Shown: positions 46,917 through 58,691, counted from the first letter of the stretch. The stretch: 64,000 nucleotides of DNA from Hyparrhenia diplandra (GCA_015847255.1 JADLZK010008568.1:62001-126000), one strand, 5' to 3'. The notes: a model not told the origin generated them from the sequence alone. Numbers and translations are program-made.

Positions 46917-47163
46917 CTGAGAACGAGAGAGACAGGGCATCCAGTTCATCACCGCTTAATAATTAATACAGAAAGTTCCAAGTAATTAATGAAGCGCTAA
47001 ACGAAATAAAGCACGCAACACTTGGACAAATGTAATCCTGTCGTTGTTGTATCACAACTTTAGCACTTTTCGTTGTGACATATATTTATAATTATTAAGA
47101 TAGACCATCCTCGCCGGATGCCGAGTTTTCTTCTAAGATATGGCCATTATATCTTATATACTA

Positions 47164-47429
47164 CTCCACCCTCCATCCAGAAAAAAAGATGCAACTGTGG
47201 AGTGCGGGAGACAGATAAAATAGTTCACGTTTAATTAAGTTTCCAGTGGATAGTATTCATAGCTATGGCTCCAAATTAATTTGTTAAGAAAATACATTTC
47301 ATAATTAATCTAATGATATTTGTTTGTATCGTAAATATTTTTAGTTTTTTTTTATCTATAATTGGTCAAACTTGATATGCTAAAACGTGATACCATGCTA
47401 GAATCACATTCTCTCCTGGATGGAGGGAG
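47164..47429. mobile_element. Stowaway MITE (Tc1/mariner type)
   Basis: 266 bp with TIRs CTCCACCCTCCATCCAG and CTGGATGGAGGGAG, flanked by TA at 47162-47163 and 47430-47431. It lies inside the DUF594 copy A intron, in a 630-bp segment (46946-47575) missing from copy B. Confidence 0.85.
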
Positions 47430-48578
47430 TACAAATTAGAGAATCCAATTTTTTTTTTTTCACATTTTGTTAAAGCAATAAACCCTAAATTACCAAAAAT
47501 GGGTAATAAGAAATGATAGAGATGGATAATTTATATGCAAATCTAGGGGTTTTCAGTATATTTTTCATAATAACAGAGGTGCTTCATTCTTCTTATAATA
47601 AAATACTCGATTCAATGACTGGTACTGGCTTACTGCTTATGCTTACTAATAATATATCAAACAAAAGTCCCTATGTTTCTAACTAATATGATAATTTGTA
47701 GGATTTATCTTTTCTGGCATGCCTGCGAGGATTAACATAGCTGTAAGCCTCTAATAGTCTAATTCGTAATATTAAGGTTACTCACCCCTCCTACTATAGT
47801 CTACAAAGTAACATCCATAATCTTGATATCTGGATTACATAGATATACCATTTCGAAAAGTAATGTAACTAACAACTGAATCAACAACCAACTCTTTTAT
47901 GATTAAAATCAATCTTAAGCATGTCCCTAAACCTAAATTACTAACTTATGTTGTTACAATAAGTTATCCCAGATATTTTAAATAAATATATAGGTTAAAT
48001 TGCCACACTAATTTGTCAATCTATAAAACTAACTAAAGGTACAAAACTTAACGTAATCCCCTAAATTTGCATCCAAATTACCTATATGAGTATTGTTAAT
48101 ATATAGGAGTATTGTGTTAGAATGCAAATCCATGTGAGCTAGAGAGTTTCAATTGAACATATGTGAAGAAACACACAAGGAAGTTTGATGAGTATTTTGT
48201 TAAAATATGACATAGTTTCAACTACATATGCGAAACATACATTTAAGCATTATCTAGGGGAACGTATCTGGTGCGAAGATAACTTCTAATTTGGCCCATA
48301 GGATATTGATCCAAGGGGCACATGGGGGTGGGAAGGGGATTTGTAAAAGTGTGATTAAGGGTGAGAGGTTAAGTGTAAAATTACCTAATCTCCCACGCCC
48401 CTTGGAGAAGTTTGCATGATTGCACATAGAGATTGGTTTACACCAGATAACGTTCCCAGTATCTAGATGCTAAATGGAGTTGGCCGTTCTCTCTTTACCA
48501 CTATAGTACTAAATGTCCATATACAAACTCTACAATTCTATGATTTTTTTTTTTCACGCGCTATTTAGGCATACCGAT

Positions 48579-49687
48579 CCTAGTTTTTCGAACGACCGGA
48601 CCAGACCGGCGCCGACCGGTAAAAGACCGAACGAGCCTACACCGGTCCGGGTTTACTTAAAAGATCGTCCGTGCAAATGGACCGGAAAAAACCGGTCAAA
48701 CCGGCCGGTTTTAGCAGAACTGATGAACCGGCAGGTTTTGTATGAACGGGGCGGTTTTTACCATGGGCAAAAATACCCTATGTCATCTCAGGTTCCCGTC
48801 GACTCACGCGACGCACCACGGGGAAAAACAAAAAAAATCGACTCAAGTCCAAGCTTCGGGCGGCTCGTCGGCTCGTCGGCGTTCGATCCCACGAGGGGGG
48901 CTAGGCCAAGGGCGGCCGTCATTGTCGCGGGCGAGGCGGCGAGCGGGGCGGCCCGTGGTCGTCGGGTTGGCTGGCTGTTGGCGGCGCCCGGCGGCCGGCG
49001 TCGCGAGGACAACCGACGGGCCGGGCGGCGCTCCTCCAAGGCTCCACGTCTAGCGTCCGGGCTCCGGTCCGCCTCCTCCAAGGCTCCAAGTGCAAGCTCT
49101 AGTCCACGGCTTTCGGCTCCACTACGACACTACCGGTCCGAGCCTCCAAGGATTAAAGCTCCACTTCTGAACTTCTGAAGATGGCTGCTAGCTAGTGAGT
49201 CTTTGTTATTTGTACTATAGTATATTGATAGCTTCTGAAATTGTCCAGATCTGGTTAGATTGATAGCTATTGCTATGGTGCTGTTATTGAAAACTTCTGA
49301 AATTGTTTAGATTGATAGCTTCTTAATGATTGATGGCTATTGCTATGGTGCTAGAGTATATTAAGAATGTCCAGATCTGCTTTGATAACTTTTCTGAACT
49401 GAACCTTATGGCTGTGTGTGTGAAATGAACCTTCAGCTTCATGTATGTTGAGTTTAAAGACCATGTTATCTTTGTTTTCATGATGTGTGAAACCGTGAGC
49501 CTTGTGGTTGTATAATTAAATTATTTTGTTGCATCTATCAATTTTTATATATTATATTTATATACAAATACTACTTTAGTGTCATATATATATACACGGT
49601 TCAAAGTTTTTGTGGCCGTTCGATGAAACGGTACCATTGAACCGACGGCCTCGCCGGTTCGATCACCGGTCGGTTCGAAAAACTAGG
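48579..49687. mobile_element. non-autonomous hAT-like DNA transposon 1
   Basis: 1109 bp with TIRs CCTAGTTTTTCGAAC-GACCGG and, at the other end, the complement of CCTAGTTTTTCGAACCGACC. The 8-bp target duplication ATACCGAT flanks it at 48571-48578 and 49688-49695. Eight-base duplications indicate the hAT superfamily. ACCGG/CCGGT words crowd the left subterminal region and recur near the right end. The plus frame 48513-49178 overlaps the left boundary and the GC-rich core and is not transposase-like. It sits within the DUF594 copy A intron. Confidence 0.8.
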
Positions 49688-49746
49688 ATACCGATAGACC
49701 ATAGTTGCACAATCTGGCATAACGAGACATACACTTGCCAACATAA

Positions 49747-49770
49747 AGAGAGAGAGAGAGAGAGAGAGAG
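49747..49770. repeat. (GA)n microsatellite
   Basis: About twelve GA units here, against about four in the matching place of copy B (61595-61603), so this tract changed length after the duplication. Confidence 0.8.
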
Positions 49771-50073
49771 CAGAAATTAGATGTCTCACATAAATCTTAA
49801 CCTATCAGTACTTGTCATTGCAAACTATGTTAGTGATTAGACATTAAGTCCTCAACATAATATGCGCTGAAGCCGCACATGTGCATGACGTTGTAATAGT
49901 ATTTGCAGCAGGCGTGATGAGGGCCATAGTGTTGGCGCTAATACTTAATACAAGTGACCAAGGTGCTCCCCACATTCAATATTTGATACAAGGATGAAGA
50001 ATTTTCACTTAAAAGAAAGTTTCACCGATTTACACATAAAAGATGAAAATAAATTAAAGTTGCATCATGCTAC

Positions 50074-50135
50074 CTCTGTTTATCCAGCAGATAGCTCCCG
50101 CCAGCTCCCGCTCCTTGCCGTGGTGTTGGCCTCAT
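50074..50135 (-). CDS. inferred first coding exon of DUF594 copy A
   Basis: Minus ATG at 50135 encodes MRPTPRQGAGAGGSYLLDKQ plus two bases (AG), then donor GTAGCA at 50073. Exon 2 starts with C at 46916, so the junction codon AGC (Ser) leads in frame into LVPVVQELWNAWEIH. Without this exon the main exon has no in-frame ATG ahead of the conserved N-terminus: an in-frame TGA comes first. The exon is conserved with the same phase in copies Z and B. The intron (46917-50073) is 3157 bp and holds a Stowaway and a hAT element. This is my inference from splice signals and conservation. Confidence 0.55.
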
Positions 50136-51689
50136 TTCAATCTCAGGTACGGGCAACAGTACCATAGAAGGTCGGTCCCTCTTCTCTCTGCACAAATAAG
50201 CACTTACCTTACCTGCACAATCCACTCAATTGTCTAAAGGTAGAACAAAAGGTTGAGCTTAGAACACACTTGCACTGAAACTCTGAATGCAACTGAACTA
50301 CTTGAAGCTGGTGTCGTTGCCTTCTATTTATAGCTGAAAGTAACTTACATCCCTAATGATCTTCGTAGAAAGTTCCTAAGAGAAAGCCTTGACTTAAGTC
50401 TTCTGCTGGACAGTCCCAGTGGCTTTCGTAGCAATTTCCTAGAATCTCCGGTCCTAGCGGCTTTCCTAGTAATTTCCTAGAATCTCCAGCAAGCAAATGA
50501 CTCAGACTTGCTAAGTCCTGTTGCACCTAGTGGGAATGCTGCTCTGCTCAGCTCGCCGAGCTTTCGCTACATTGCTGATTAAAAAAATGTCGAGCTAACA
50601 GAGAAAGACAAGCAAGCAGCGTGTTTAGTTGGTAAAATATATTGGACTACCATGGACTAACTAGGCTCAAAAAGATTCGTCTCGTACTTTTCAGCCAAAT
50701 TATACAATTAGTTTTATTATTTATCTACATTTAATGCTCCATTTATTCGTCAAAAGATTTGATGTGACAGATACTATAGCACTTGTTCGGGGGAGAAAGG
50801 AGGCAAGGAGACAGAACGGTGGGCTTCACCACCCAACGAGCTCAGACTATCCTCACTCATGTTTTCTATTTACTCTCTCTATACATCCTAATTATGAAGA
50901 TTTCATCCTTTACAAGATTATCTCCCCGCACTCATCTTTTTTTTATATCTCTACTCTATACCAACTACTAACAGTGGGACCTATTTATAATTTTATCTAA
51001 ATATATTCATGTGTGATCTTGTTTTGAAGGATTTATCGAAACGAATTTAATGGTGCAATCGGAATTTAATTTGGTTTTTTGGTTTTGCTTGCGATATAAC
51101 ATTTTTTGGTATTTGAAACAGTGGGACCCACACTGCATGGTATCACCCCCTCTCTCCTCTCTCCCGCGGCTCTCTCTGTTGCGCTCTTCTCTGCCATCGG
51201 CGGACCCCACTTGGCTGTACGGGAGACGCGCTATATCTCTACCGTCTGACAGGCCGTTCCAGTGCAGTAGCGTGTGCTTACAGTAGCCCCGCTGCAGCTC
51301 TTTTTATGCTACCTGTCTCCTATGTCTTACAGTTCACCGGTGCAGATGGTCTCACCTCACGCGACCCTGCTTTGCATTCAAAAGTATGCGGCGTGCAACT
51401 TTTAATACCGTCTGCCCTTTGACTGGTGTCAAACGGCGTGCAACTTTTGACTCATGTCGACGACGAGCCAACCGATGCCGCGGCGGCGTCGTACCGTTTG
51501 TCTACCAAAATATTCTCTACAAATACCGAGAGTGTCTCGATAGATGGTAAGCTTATTCATTTTTAACTAAACTAACCGGTAACCCCGCCCTTCAAGCTGA
51601 CAATATGCATACAACAGATTTAGATGCAGTGATAAAGGCGTAATGTATCAGCCAATTATGTTTGAAACATAACATTTATTTCTCTTGCA
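50136..51689. other. 5' flank of DUF594 copy A and spacer
   Basis: The stretch 50136-50552 is shared with copy B (61972-62381) and should contain the promoter. A TATTTATAG box occurs at about 50325 on the plus strand. The stretch 50615-50790 is a relic of a common grass MITE (GTGTTTAGTTGG, then AAGATTCGTCTCG and ATTTAATGCTCCATTTAT) missing its right half. From 50800 to 51689 I see no gene. The short ORFs there are not family-like. Confidence 0.4.
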
Positions 51690-51697
51690 GGATTGGC

Positions 51698-52583
51698 TAT
51701 ATATGGGCATCGGGCCGTGCCGGCACGGCACGCCGGCACGTCGGGCCGTGCCGTGCCGTTCCTCGCCGTGCGTGCCTCCGGCGTGCTCGTGCTTTCGGCC
51801 GGCAGCCCACGCACGGCCAGCGGGCTGTTTTACCGTGCCGTGCCGCCCGTGCCGCCTGTGAAGCACGACGCCGCTCGTGCCGCCCGTGAGGCCATTGGAG
51901 CCGTCGGGCGCCCGGCGTCGGGAGCCGCGAGGCCGGCGAGGGACCTGCTGGCGTGGTGGCTGATGCGTGCATCCGCGACGGCCGTGGCGGCGCGCCGGCG
52001 CGGGCTTAATTGGCGTCGCAGCGGTGGCGGTAGCTCTGGGCGCAGAGCGCAGGTGAGAGGAGGAGAGGAGCGGCGCGGTGCTCGCGGCGCGACGCGCTAG
52101 CGCAATGAGGCGAGGAGCGTCGCGGTGCTTCAGCGCGCAGTCGCGCGGGATGGCGAGAGCGAGGAGCGCGTTGTTTGCGGCGCGGCGGGGCGCAAGTCAC
52201 GCAGGAGGCGAGGAGGCGAGGAGCGGGCGCGGCAGCGTTGGCAGCGTCGGTGCTAGCGAGGTGACGACGGACGACTGGACGAGGAGTTAGGGTTTGGAGG
52301 CTTGGAATGTTCATTGTTTGTTGGGCTGTTCATTGTTTGTTGGGTTGTTCGGTGTTGGGCTTGGAATGTTTGAGTTAGACAAAGCATAACAGGCGGCACC
52401 GGGCGCTTCGCGTGCCGGGCGTGCCAGGGCCGTAGTGGCGGCCAGTGCACGGCCCGGTGCATCGGGTCGTGCCGGCCGGGCCCGGTGGTCACGGGCCGTG
52501 CGTCGCGCCGTGCTCGGACCGGGCCAAAATGCCGGGCCACAGGCCGGGCCGGGCGGGTCGCGGGCTGCATGCACATATATATA
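51698..52583. mobile_element. non-autonomous hAT-like DNA transposon 2, GC-rich
   Basis: 886 bp with imperfect TIRs TATATATGGGCATC and TATATATATGTGCATGC (the second read on the minus strand). The perfect 8-bp target duplication GGATTGGC lies at 51690-51697 and 52584-52591. Subterminal regions are crowded with GGGCCGTGCC and GGCACGGC words, typical of plant hAT ends that bind transposase many times. The overlapping ORFs (51693-52100 plus, 52006-52314 and 52253-52633 minus) are low-complexity Arg/Ala/Pro frames and not transposase. Confidence 0.8.
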
Positions 52584-52879
52584 GGATTGGCATGGATTAA
52601 GCAATACTTGTACAACCACGGTCCACTAACCAAACCTGCAATAAATTTTATTCATTTTAAAAATGCTCCATACATATGGACACCTAGGTTGGCTAGGTAG
52701 CGAATATTACCTTCAGACTGCCATTAGAACTGATGAGCTGCTGAGGTTTATCCTCTGGAATCTCTGTGACATCATAGCCCTGATGCTTGAAAATAGCTGT
52801 ATCATCATTTGGCATCAGACCTTATCATGACTTTTACAATGGTCCTCACACCTGCCACTTTCTCTCGGCCAGCCTCATA

Positions 52880-53119
52880 CTCCCCTCTGTCCTATGAAGT
52901 TTATATTTTTTTTATTTTTAAACTTCATGTTTAACCATCCGTCTTATTTAAAATATTTATGCAAATAATAAAATAAATTAATCAATATTTAAATATCTTT
53001 GTTGATAAAATAAGTCATAACAAAATAAATTATATTTATATAAATTTTTTGAATAAGGCGAATGATCGAATAAGATGACACGGAGTTCATGGTGACAAAC
53101 CGAATGGGGACAGAGGGAG
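52880..53119. mobile_element. Stowaway MITE
   Basis: 240 bp with TIRs CTCCCCTCTGTCC and GGGGACAGAGGGAG, flanked by TA at 52878-52879 and 53120-53121. The AT-rich interior is usual for the family. Confidence 0.85.
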
Positions 53120-53289
53120 TATAACTTTAGCTCAACATTCCTGGGCCAATGCTTAAAGTGCAGCTTAAAGTCAACAGTTTCATGGCCTTCTGTCATTATA
53201 AATGTGCGAACGTTGAATGACCTGCCCGGGGAGTGCACATAATCCTAGAGAAATGAAAAGATTTTGTTTTCAAACATTGAACACATGTA

Positions 53290-53372
53290 CTCCCTCCGTC
53301 TCTAAAAGGATGTCGTCGTGGGATGCATGTCATAAATTTGACTCAATTTATAGAAAATACTTGCAACATTTA
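53290..53372. mobile_element. partial Stowaway MITE
   Basis: It starts TA-CTCCCTCCGTCTCTAAAAGG, a Stowaway left end, and stops at 53372 where an LTR-type end (TGTAACA) begins. No right end is present. Confidence 0.6.
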
Positions 53373-54078
53373 TGTAACAGAACCTCCTAAATTATAGGGC
53401 TCACCTGCACTTTTGTCATTATTCCAAAGACCCTCGGCGGCTATGCAGCGCACCCAATAATTTAATAAGACTGTCGGGTGTCATCGAAACCCCCGATTAC
53501 ACCACAAATTACATCTCATACCGGGATCAACAAAGGAGTAGCTACAACATTACAACATTTGTTACAAAAATATGAATAAGAGTGCAAAAGAATAGTAACA
53601 TTAGTTTACAAAATCTGAGTAAGTTACTTTTGAGTAAACTTAACTTAATGTCAGGAAGTATAACTATAGGAGACATCCAAGTCATGTCGAGCCCACCGAC
53701 ACAACCTTGGTTATCAGCACGAGTCAACACCTGCAACAAGTTTTTTTTTTTTTTTTTTTTTGACAAAGTTGCAACAAGGGTTAACAAACCCTGAGTACAC
53801 AATGTACTCCGCAAGACTTACTTGACAAAAAGAAAAGACTCCAAGGATATGCTGGCTTAAGGGAAGTAAGGCTAGAAAAGGAAAGTTTGCAGAAAAGCTT
53901 ACTACAAGTGGATCCTTACTTTCAATATTTTTAGCAGCAATTTTGTTGAAGCATAATAAAGCTAGATTTGCACCTGTTCTATCTCAAACACTTCTTAAGC
54001 AACACATCTCAGCTTATCTCTGCATCCCTTTTCCTTTCATAACCATGAGTAACCTTGTTTCTTCAATTACTACGATGT
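53373..54078 (-). repeat. LTR fragment of a chromovirus-type gypsy element
   Basis: On the minus strand the right end reads GGAGGTTCTGTTACA, and upstream it has GGAGTACATTGTGTACTC, a motif of many grass chromovirus LTRs. The outer end is missing where DUF594 copy B starts. A 22-base T run lies at 53741-53762. Assigned by terminal and U5-like motifs only. Confidence 0.45.
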
Positions 54079-55080
54079 AAGGAGCTCAATCAAGCATCCG
54101 GGGGTGGTGGCAGGAAAGGACCAAGATAATACATTAGAAGGAGAACATGTGTGACAAACTCACCACCGGTGCTTAGATGCTCGTAGTGGAAATGCCCCCA
54201 CAACGAGGCGCTGTGTAGTGGAGCATCTCCGCCCACACCTTGGCGATGAGTTCCCAACGCTCAGCTTCGTTCTTGATGTTGATGAGCTCTTGGGCCACTG
54301 CAGCTGCACGGGGCAGCACAGGAGTCGTTAGAGTCTCAGAGCTCCTCTTGAGCTTCTTCATATGCTCGTCAGCTATATTATCATCAATGTCGGTTGGTTC
54401 TTCATTCTCAATTTCAACTGTTGAATCTTCCTCTGATTCTCTGTGCCTGATCTGGATTTCACGCGTCGAGCCTTCTTCTTGTTGCTTTTTAATTGCTTCA
54501 AAAAGCTTCATGACACGAGCATCATCCTTGTTTCTTGGATCGTTAACCTTTGGAGGATGGGATAAAACTCTATTAATTTCACCACAGGTTCTGCGATATA
54601 CGACATGGGAGTTGGTAGTAAAAGCATCACGCCGCACTTGAAGACAAGGTACATGATGTAGTGTGATAGCTGTGTGCTCGCCTGCTTGTGCTTCTTCACT
54701 GCTTGATGATCAGAATTAGTGCAGCCTCCATAGTGGTAGCATATGTCTATTGCGATGTGCAAGATAAGCACGCTTGTCGGGAAGTGCTAGCTTGCCACGG
54801 GTGCTGACAATGCTCCATTCTTGTCTTGTACCGGAGCCTAACAACGTGTCTAGGATGATCTTTTCGATGGATATGTCATCCTTTGTGATGGGTTTCCTCT
54901 CTAGGAGACGATCGAGTAGTGCGCCATGGCTGCATTATTGATGATGTTGTATTGTCCGATCTGTTGTGACCACTGTTTCATGCAGCATCCAACCAGAGAC
55001 GACTGAGTAGGCTTGGCTAGGCATGGATGGTAGAAGCTCAAGTGGGGAAAAAAGAAGATGGCAGCGGAGGACACATCTAG
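54079..55080 (-). pseudogene. DUF4220/DUF594 copy B, C-terminal part
   Basis: Frames 54173-54637 and 54508-54771 are highly similar to the copy A C-terminus (SHPPKVNDPRNKDDARVMKL, KLKRSSETLTTPVLPRA and VWAEMLHYTAPRCGG). Damage includes a one-base frame change near 54615 and an ~85-bp deletion at about 54785 between short direct repeats (GAAGTC/GAAGTG). There is also a garbled stretch near 54900, and the last ~30 codons seen in copy A are lost. A copia element interrupts the gene at 55081. Non-functional. Confidence 0.8.
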
Positions 55081-55911
55081 TGTTGGAATTTAGATGGGCT
55101 TGGCCCAATAACAAATTCGGAAATTCCTAGAGAGATCTCAAAGGCCCATTCTATATTTGGTAATCTTGGCCTTCAAGTTGTAGAGTCCCTGAACCCGACT
55201 CGAGTAGAGAGTCCTAAACCGATCGTGATCGCGACCACGATGTTCGGGATATATAAGCGACCTACCGCCACGCCAAAAATCATAGATCGACATCTCATCT
55301 TGGTTTAGAGAGGAGTCCCTTGAATGGACAACCTCTCAACTCTAGAGAATTGAGATAGAGTTTTTGCCTCTTCTTGTTGTTGCGCCGCCGTAGCTACTCC
55401 AGCCCGATTGCTTGCGTGCACCGGCGGCCGGGCAGCAGGTCTCGAAACCCTCGCCCCTTGCGATCTGCGGCGGGGGGAGAAGGCGAATAAGGTTTTTGGG
55501 AAGCGCTCTTCGCGCGGCCGCTCCCGATCTTCGTCACGGCTCGTCTTCCGGGAAGGACAAGAGGAGGACCGATCAGCGCCGTCTTCATCGACGGCTTCTT
55601 CGATTTCTTCAGCGGCGGCCGCCCGATCGGCAAGCGGCTTCTACAAATGACGGAGGACCTCGGCGTCGCTTTTCGGGAACCTCTTCATTACATTGTCCTC
55701 AACGTCGGCCCGGTATAAACATATCTAGTGTACAAGTTGGGTTTACACTAGTTATTATGTTCATGCTACGTGATATCATGATCTCATTCCCGCTAGTATA
55801 TGCGATATCTTGATCTGTCATGCTAGTAATTTAAACATGTTTAATCTAATTGATCGGGGTTCGTCATGATTTATATTTTGGAATTAACGGAAATTGCCTA
55901 ATATCCCAACA
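55081..55911 (+). repeat. 5' LTR of the copia element in DUF594 copy B
   Basis: 831 bp, TGTTGGAAT to TCCCAACA, matching 58692-59512. No clear PBS follows (ATCCAAAAACC), suggesting a deletion just inside the LTR. Short ORFs (55408-55650 and 55412-55813) are in the GC-rich LTR centre and are not genes. Confidence 0.8.
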
Positions 55912-56059
55912 ATCCAAAAACCTTATTATAGGCTTTTTTCTTGATTTTACTATGGCTGTTTTCATCGACGTCTTTGAGACTAGAAAAGTTTTCTAGTGCA
56001 CATATAAAGAGGTGGCGAAGTTAAGGCCATGCTCGGCTAGAGGCTAAGATGTTACGGTT

Positions 56060-56470
56060 TCTTGTTGGATCGCCTCGGGGAAATATCTCTAGAGAAAAGA
56101 GAAGATTCGAGGGGAGACAACACTATCTTTAGAAGAACATAATAAGTCGATGAATCATATTTGTGGCACAATAAATGATAGTTCAAGTGTTTGGCATTCT
56201 CGTTTATGTCATGTGAACTTTGGTTTGATGTCACATTTATCTAGCTTGAAGTTAATTCAGATTTCACTATTGCCAAAGGTTCTAAGTGCCATAGTTGTGT
56301 GCAATCTAAGCAACCTCGAAAGCCTCACAAGGCAGCGGAGGAGAGACACTTGGCACCTCTAGAACTCATACATTCTAATCTATGTGAGATGAATGGTGTG
56401 TTGACTAAAGGTGGAAAGAGATATTTCATAACGTTAATTGATGATGCTTGTAGATACTATCTTTGAATCT
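56060..56470 (+). pseudogene. copia GAG-pre-integrase / integrase N-terminal fragment
   Basis: VWHSRLCHVNFGLMSHLSSL (56189 onward) is the GAG-pre-integrase HxxH region. After frame changes, ELIHSNLCEMNGVLTKGGKR and YFITLIDDACRYY follow, the start of the integrase core. The rest of integrase, including most of the DDE triad, is deleted before 56640. Confidence 0.7.
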
Positions 56471-56639
56471 CGTGATGCTACATTTTTGAGAATATATTTC
56501 CTTTGAAATATATGCGTAGCAATGTTAGATTTTCTACTTGAATTAGCTCGATGATACTATACCTATCGAGTACCCCTGTTGAGTCATTTGAACAACCACT
56601 TGAGAAGGATGATAATGAAGTTCTGTGAGGAACAAGAGA

Positions 56640-57496
56640 CAAAGGATTGTAAAATCTTTTGGTGATGATTTCATTGTGTACCTTGTGGATGATACTCCCA
56701 CCTCTATCTCGAGAGGCATATGCATCTCCGGGCGTAGATGATTGGAAAGAAGCTGTTCGTAGTGAGATGGACTCGATTCTTTCTAATGGAACTTGGGAGC
56801 TATCGATCTACCATTCGGTTGTAAATCAATTGGATGTAAGTGGGTGTTCAAGAAGAAGCTTAGACCGATGGTACTATTGATAAGTACAAGGCTCGGCTTG
56901 TGGCAAAGGGTTATACTCAAAAGGAGGGCGAGGATTTCTTTGATAGTTACTCACCTGTTGCTAGAATGACCACTATTCGAACACTACTATCCTTGGCTGC
57001 CTCATATGGTGCGATCATTCATCAAATGGATGTAAAGATAGCTTTTCTATATGGAGAGTTGGATGAGGAGATTTACATGGATCGGCTGATGGATTTGTAG
57101 TAAAAGGTGAAGAGCAAAAGGTGTGCAAGCTATTGAAATCTTTGTATGGCTTGAAACAAGCACCTAAACAATGGCATGAGAAGTTTGACACTACGTTAAC
57201 TAGTGCGGTTATGTTGATCAATGAAGTCAAGTCTTTCTTGTCTAAAGAGTTTTGACATGAAAGATCTAGGAGAGGCTGATGTAATTCTAAACATCAAGCT
57301 AATTAAGGAAGAGAGTGGGATTACATTGTCGCAATCTCACTATGTTGAGAAGGTCCTGAACCGTTTTGGTTTTATGGATAGAAAGCCTTTTCCAACACCT
57401 TATGATCCTAGTGTGACATTGAGAAAGAATAAGAGAATTGCTAGAGATCAATTGAGATACTCTCGAGATAATTGGTTCACTCATGTATTTAGCTAA
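56640..57496 (+). pseudogene. copia reverse transcriptase, catalytic box deleted
   Basis: Frames 56659-56880, 56900-57100 and 57221-57496 carry WKEAVRSEMDSILSNGTWEL, VAKGYTQKEGEDFFDSYSPV, IHQMDVKIAFLYGELDEEIY and VCKLLKSLYGLKQAPKQWHE. The segment that should hold the YVDD catalytic box is missing between about 57205 and 57225, and the text resumes at EVKSFLS. Several frame changes are present. Confidence 0.8.
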
Positions 57497-58125
57497 GCGC
57501 AACTAGACCAGATATCTCTTTTCTTTGTGAGCAAGTTGAGTAGGTATATGTCCAACCCGGGTGATGATCATTGGCATGTACTAGAGAGGGTCTTGTGCTA
57601 TCTTAAAGGTACAATGAGTTATGGCATACACTATTCGGGCACCGGTGTGCTAGAGGGATATAGTGATGCTAACCGGATATCGATATTGCTCAAATCTACG
57701 CCCAACCGGGTATGTCTTTACTCTTGGAGGTGGCGCAGTGTCATGGAGGTCTTGTAAAGCAGACTATTTTGACTAAGTCAACCATGGAAGCAGAACTTCT
57801 TTGCTTTAGAAACAAACATCCGCAGAGGCGAGAGTGGTCGCGTGAGCTCTTGTCGACTTGCCGGTGGTTGAAAAACCGTACCGCTATCCTTATGAACTGT
57901 GATAATCAAACGGTGATCACTAATGTGAATAGTGCTAAGGATAATGCAAAGTCAACAAGACACGTTAAAAGACGTTTGAAGACCGTCGGGAAGTTGAGAA
58001 ACTCCGAGTAATAAGCGTGGCTTATGTCCAAGCGGATAAAAACCCGACAGATCCCTTTACTAAAGGGCTATCACGTAATGTGATAGAAATTGCATCGAGG
58101 GAGATGGGTATGAGACCCATATGAG
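57497..58125 (+). pseudogene. copia RNase H fragment
   Basis: VSKLSRYMSNPGDDHW, VLCYLKGTMSYGIHYSGTGV and LEGYSDANRIS lead to QTILTKSTMEAE, CDNQTVITNVNSAKDN and the terminal ADKNPTDPFTKGLSRNVIE, in shifting frames. These are standard end-of-pol motifs of grass copia elements. Confidence 0.75.
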
Positions 58126-58691
58126 TTTACAGTAGTAGTAACCCAACCTTTTTGATCGGAGATCCCGTGACTAAGGATCTGGGAAGAACAAGCTATTGGT
58201 AAACTGAGGAGAGTATATTTATAACCCTCTCTAAGTGAAGATGCAATAACTCTCAAATGCGTTGAGGCACTGTATGGCAGGTTGGCTAATGCCTTAATAT
58301 GTTCTATTGGCTTTGACAAGCGAAGATGCGATCCTACAGAGCATTCTTGAAAGAACATACCTATATGAGTTTGACTGTTAAACGTCATGATCTATGAGAC
58401 TTGGGTGGTCTCTAGTAAGCTCATGAGGAGACCGAGGGGAGTATGGCGTATATGCTCTACCCACGGGGTAAGGCTACTGGCAGCCAGGTACTAGTGTGGC
58501 TTTGAGTAAAGCTTGTTCGCACAAAACTTGCAATTCAAGGCGTAGTCCATTGTTTAAGTTGTGAATAAGTGTAGCTTAAGGACCTAGGCAGAAGTTCAAC
58601 TTCGGTCTCTGCCCGAAATATTGGTATATTAAAAACTTGGCGGCGAGAATTGGCAAAACTCTAAATGGGTATTTGAGATCCGGTGGGGGAT

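Noticed and set aside
46406..46952. Alternative minus frames (169 aa and 88 aa) over the DUF594 start
   Set aside because: They are shifted readings of the same exon caused by the extra base at 46845-46848.
48513..49178. 221-aa plus ORF
   Set aside because: It crosses the left boundary of a hAT-like element and reads through its repetitive GC-rich core. It has no transposase or host domain.
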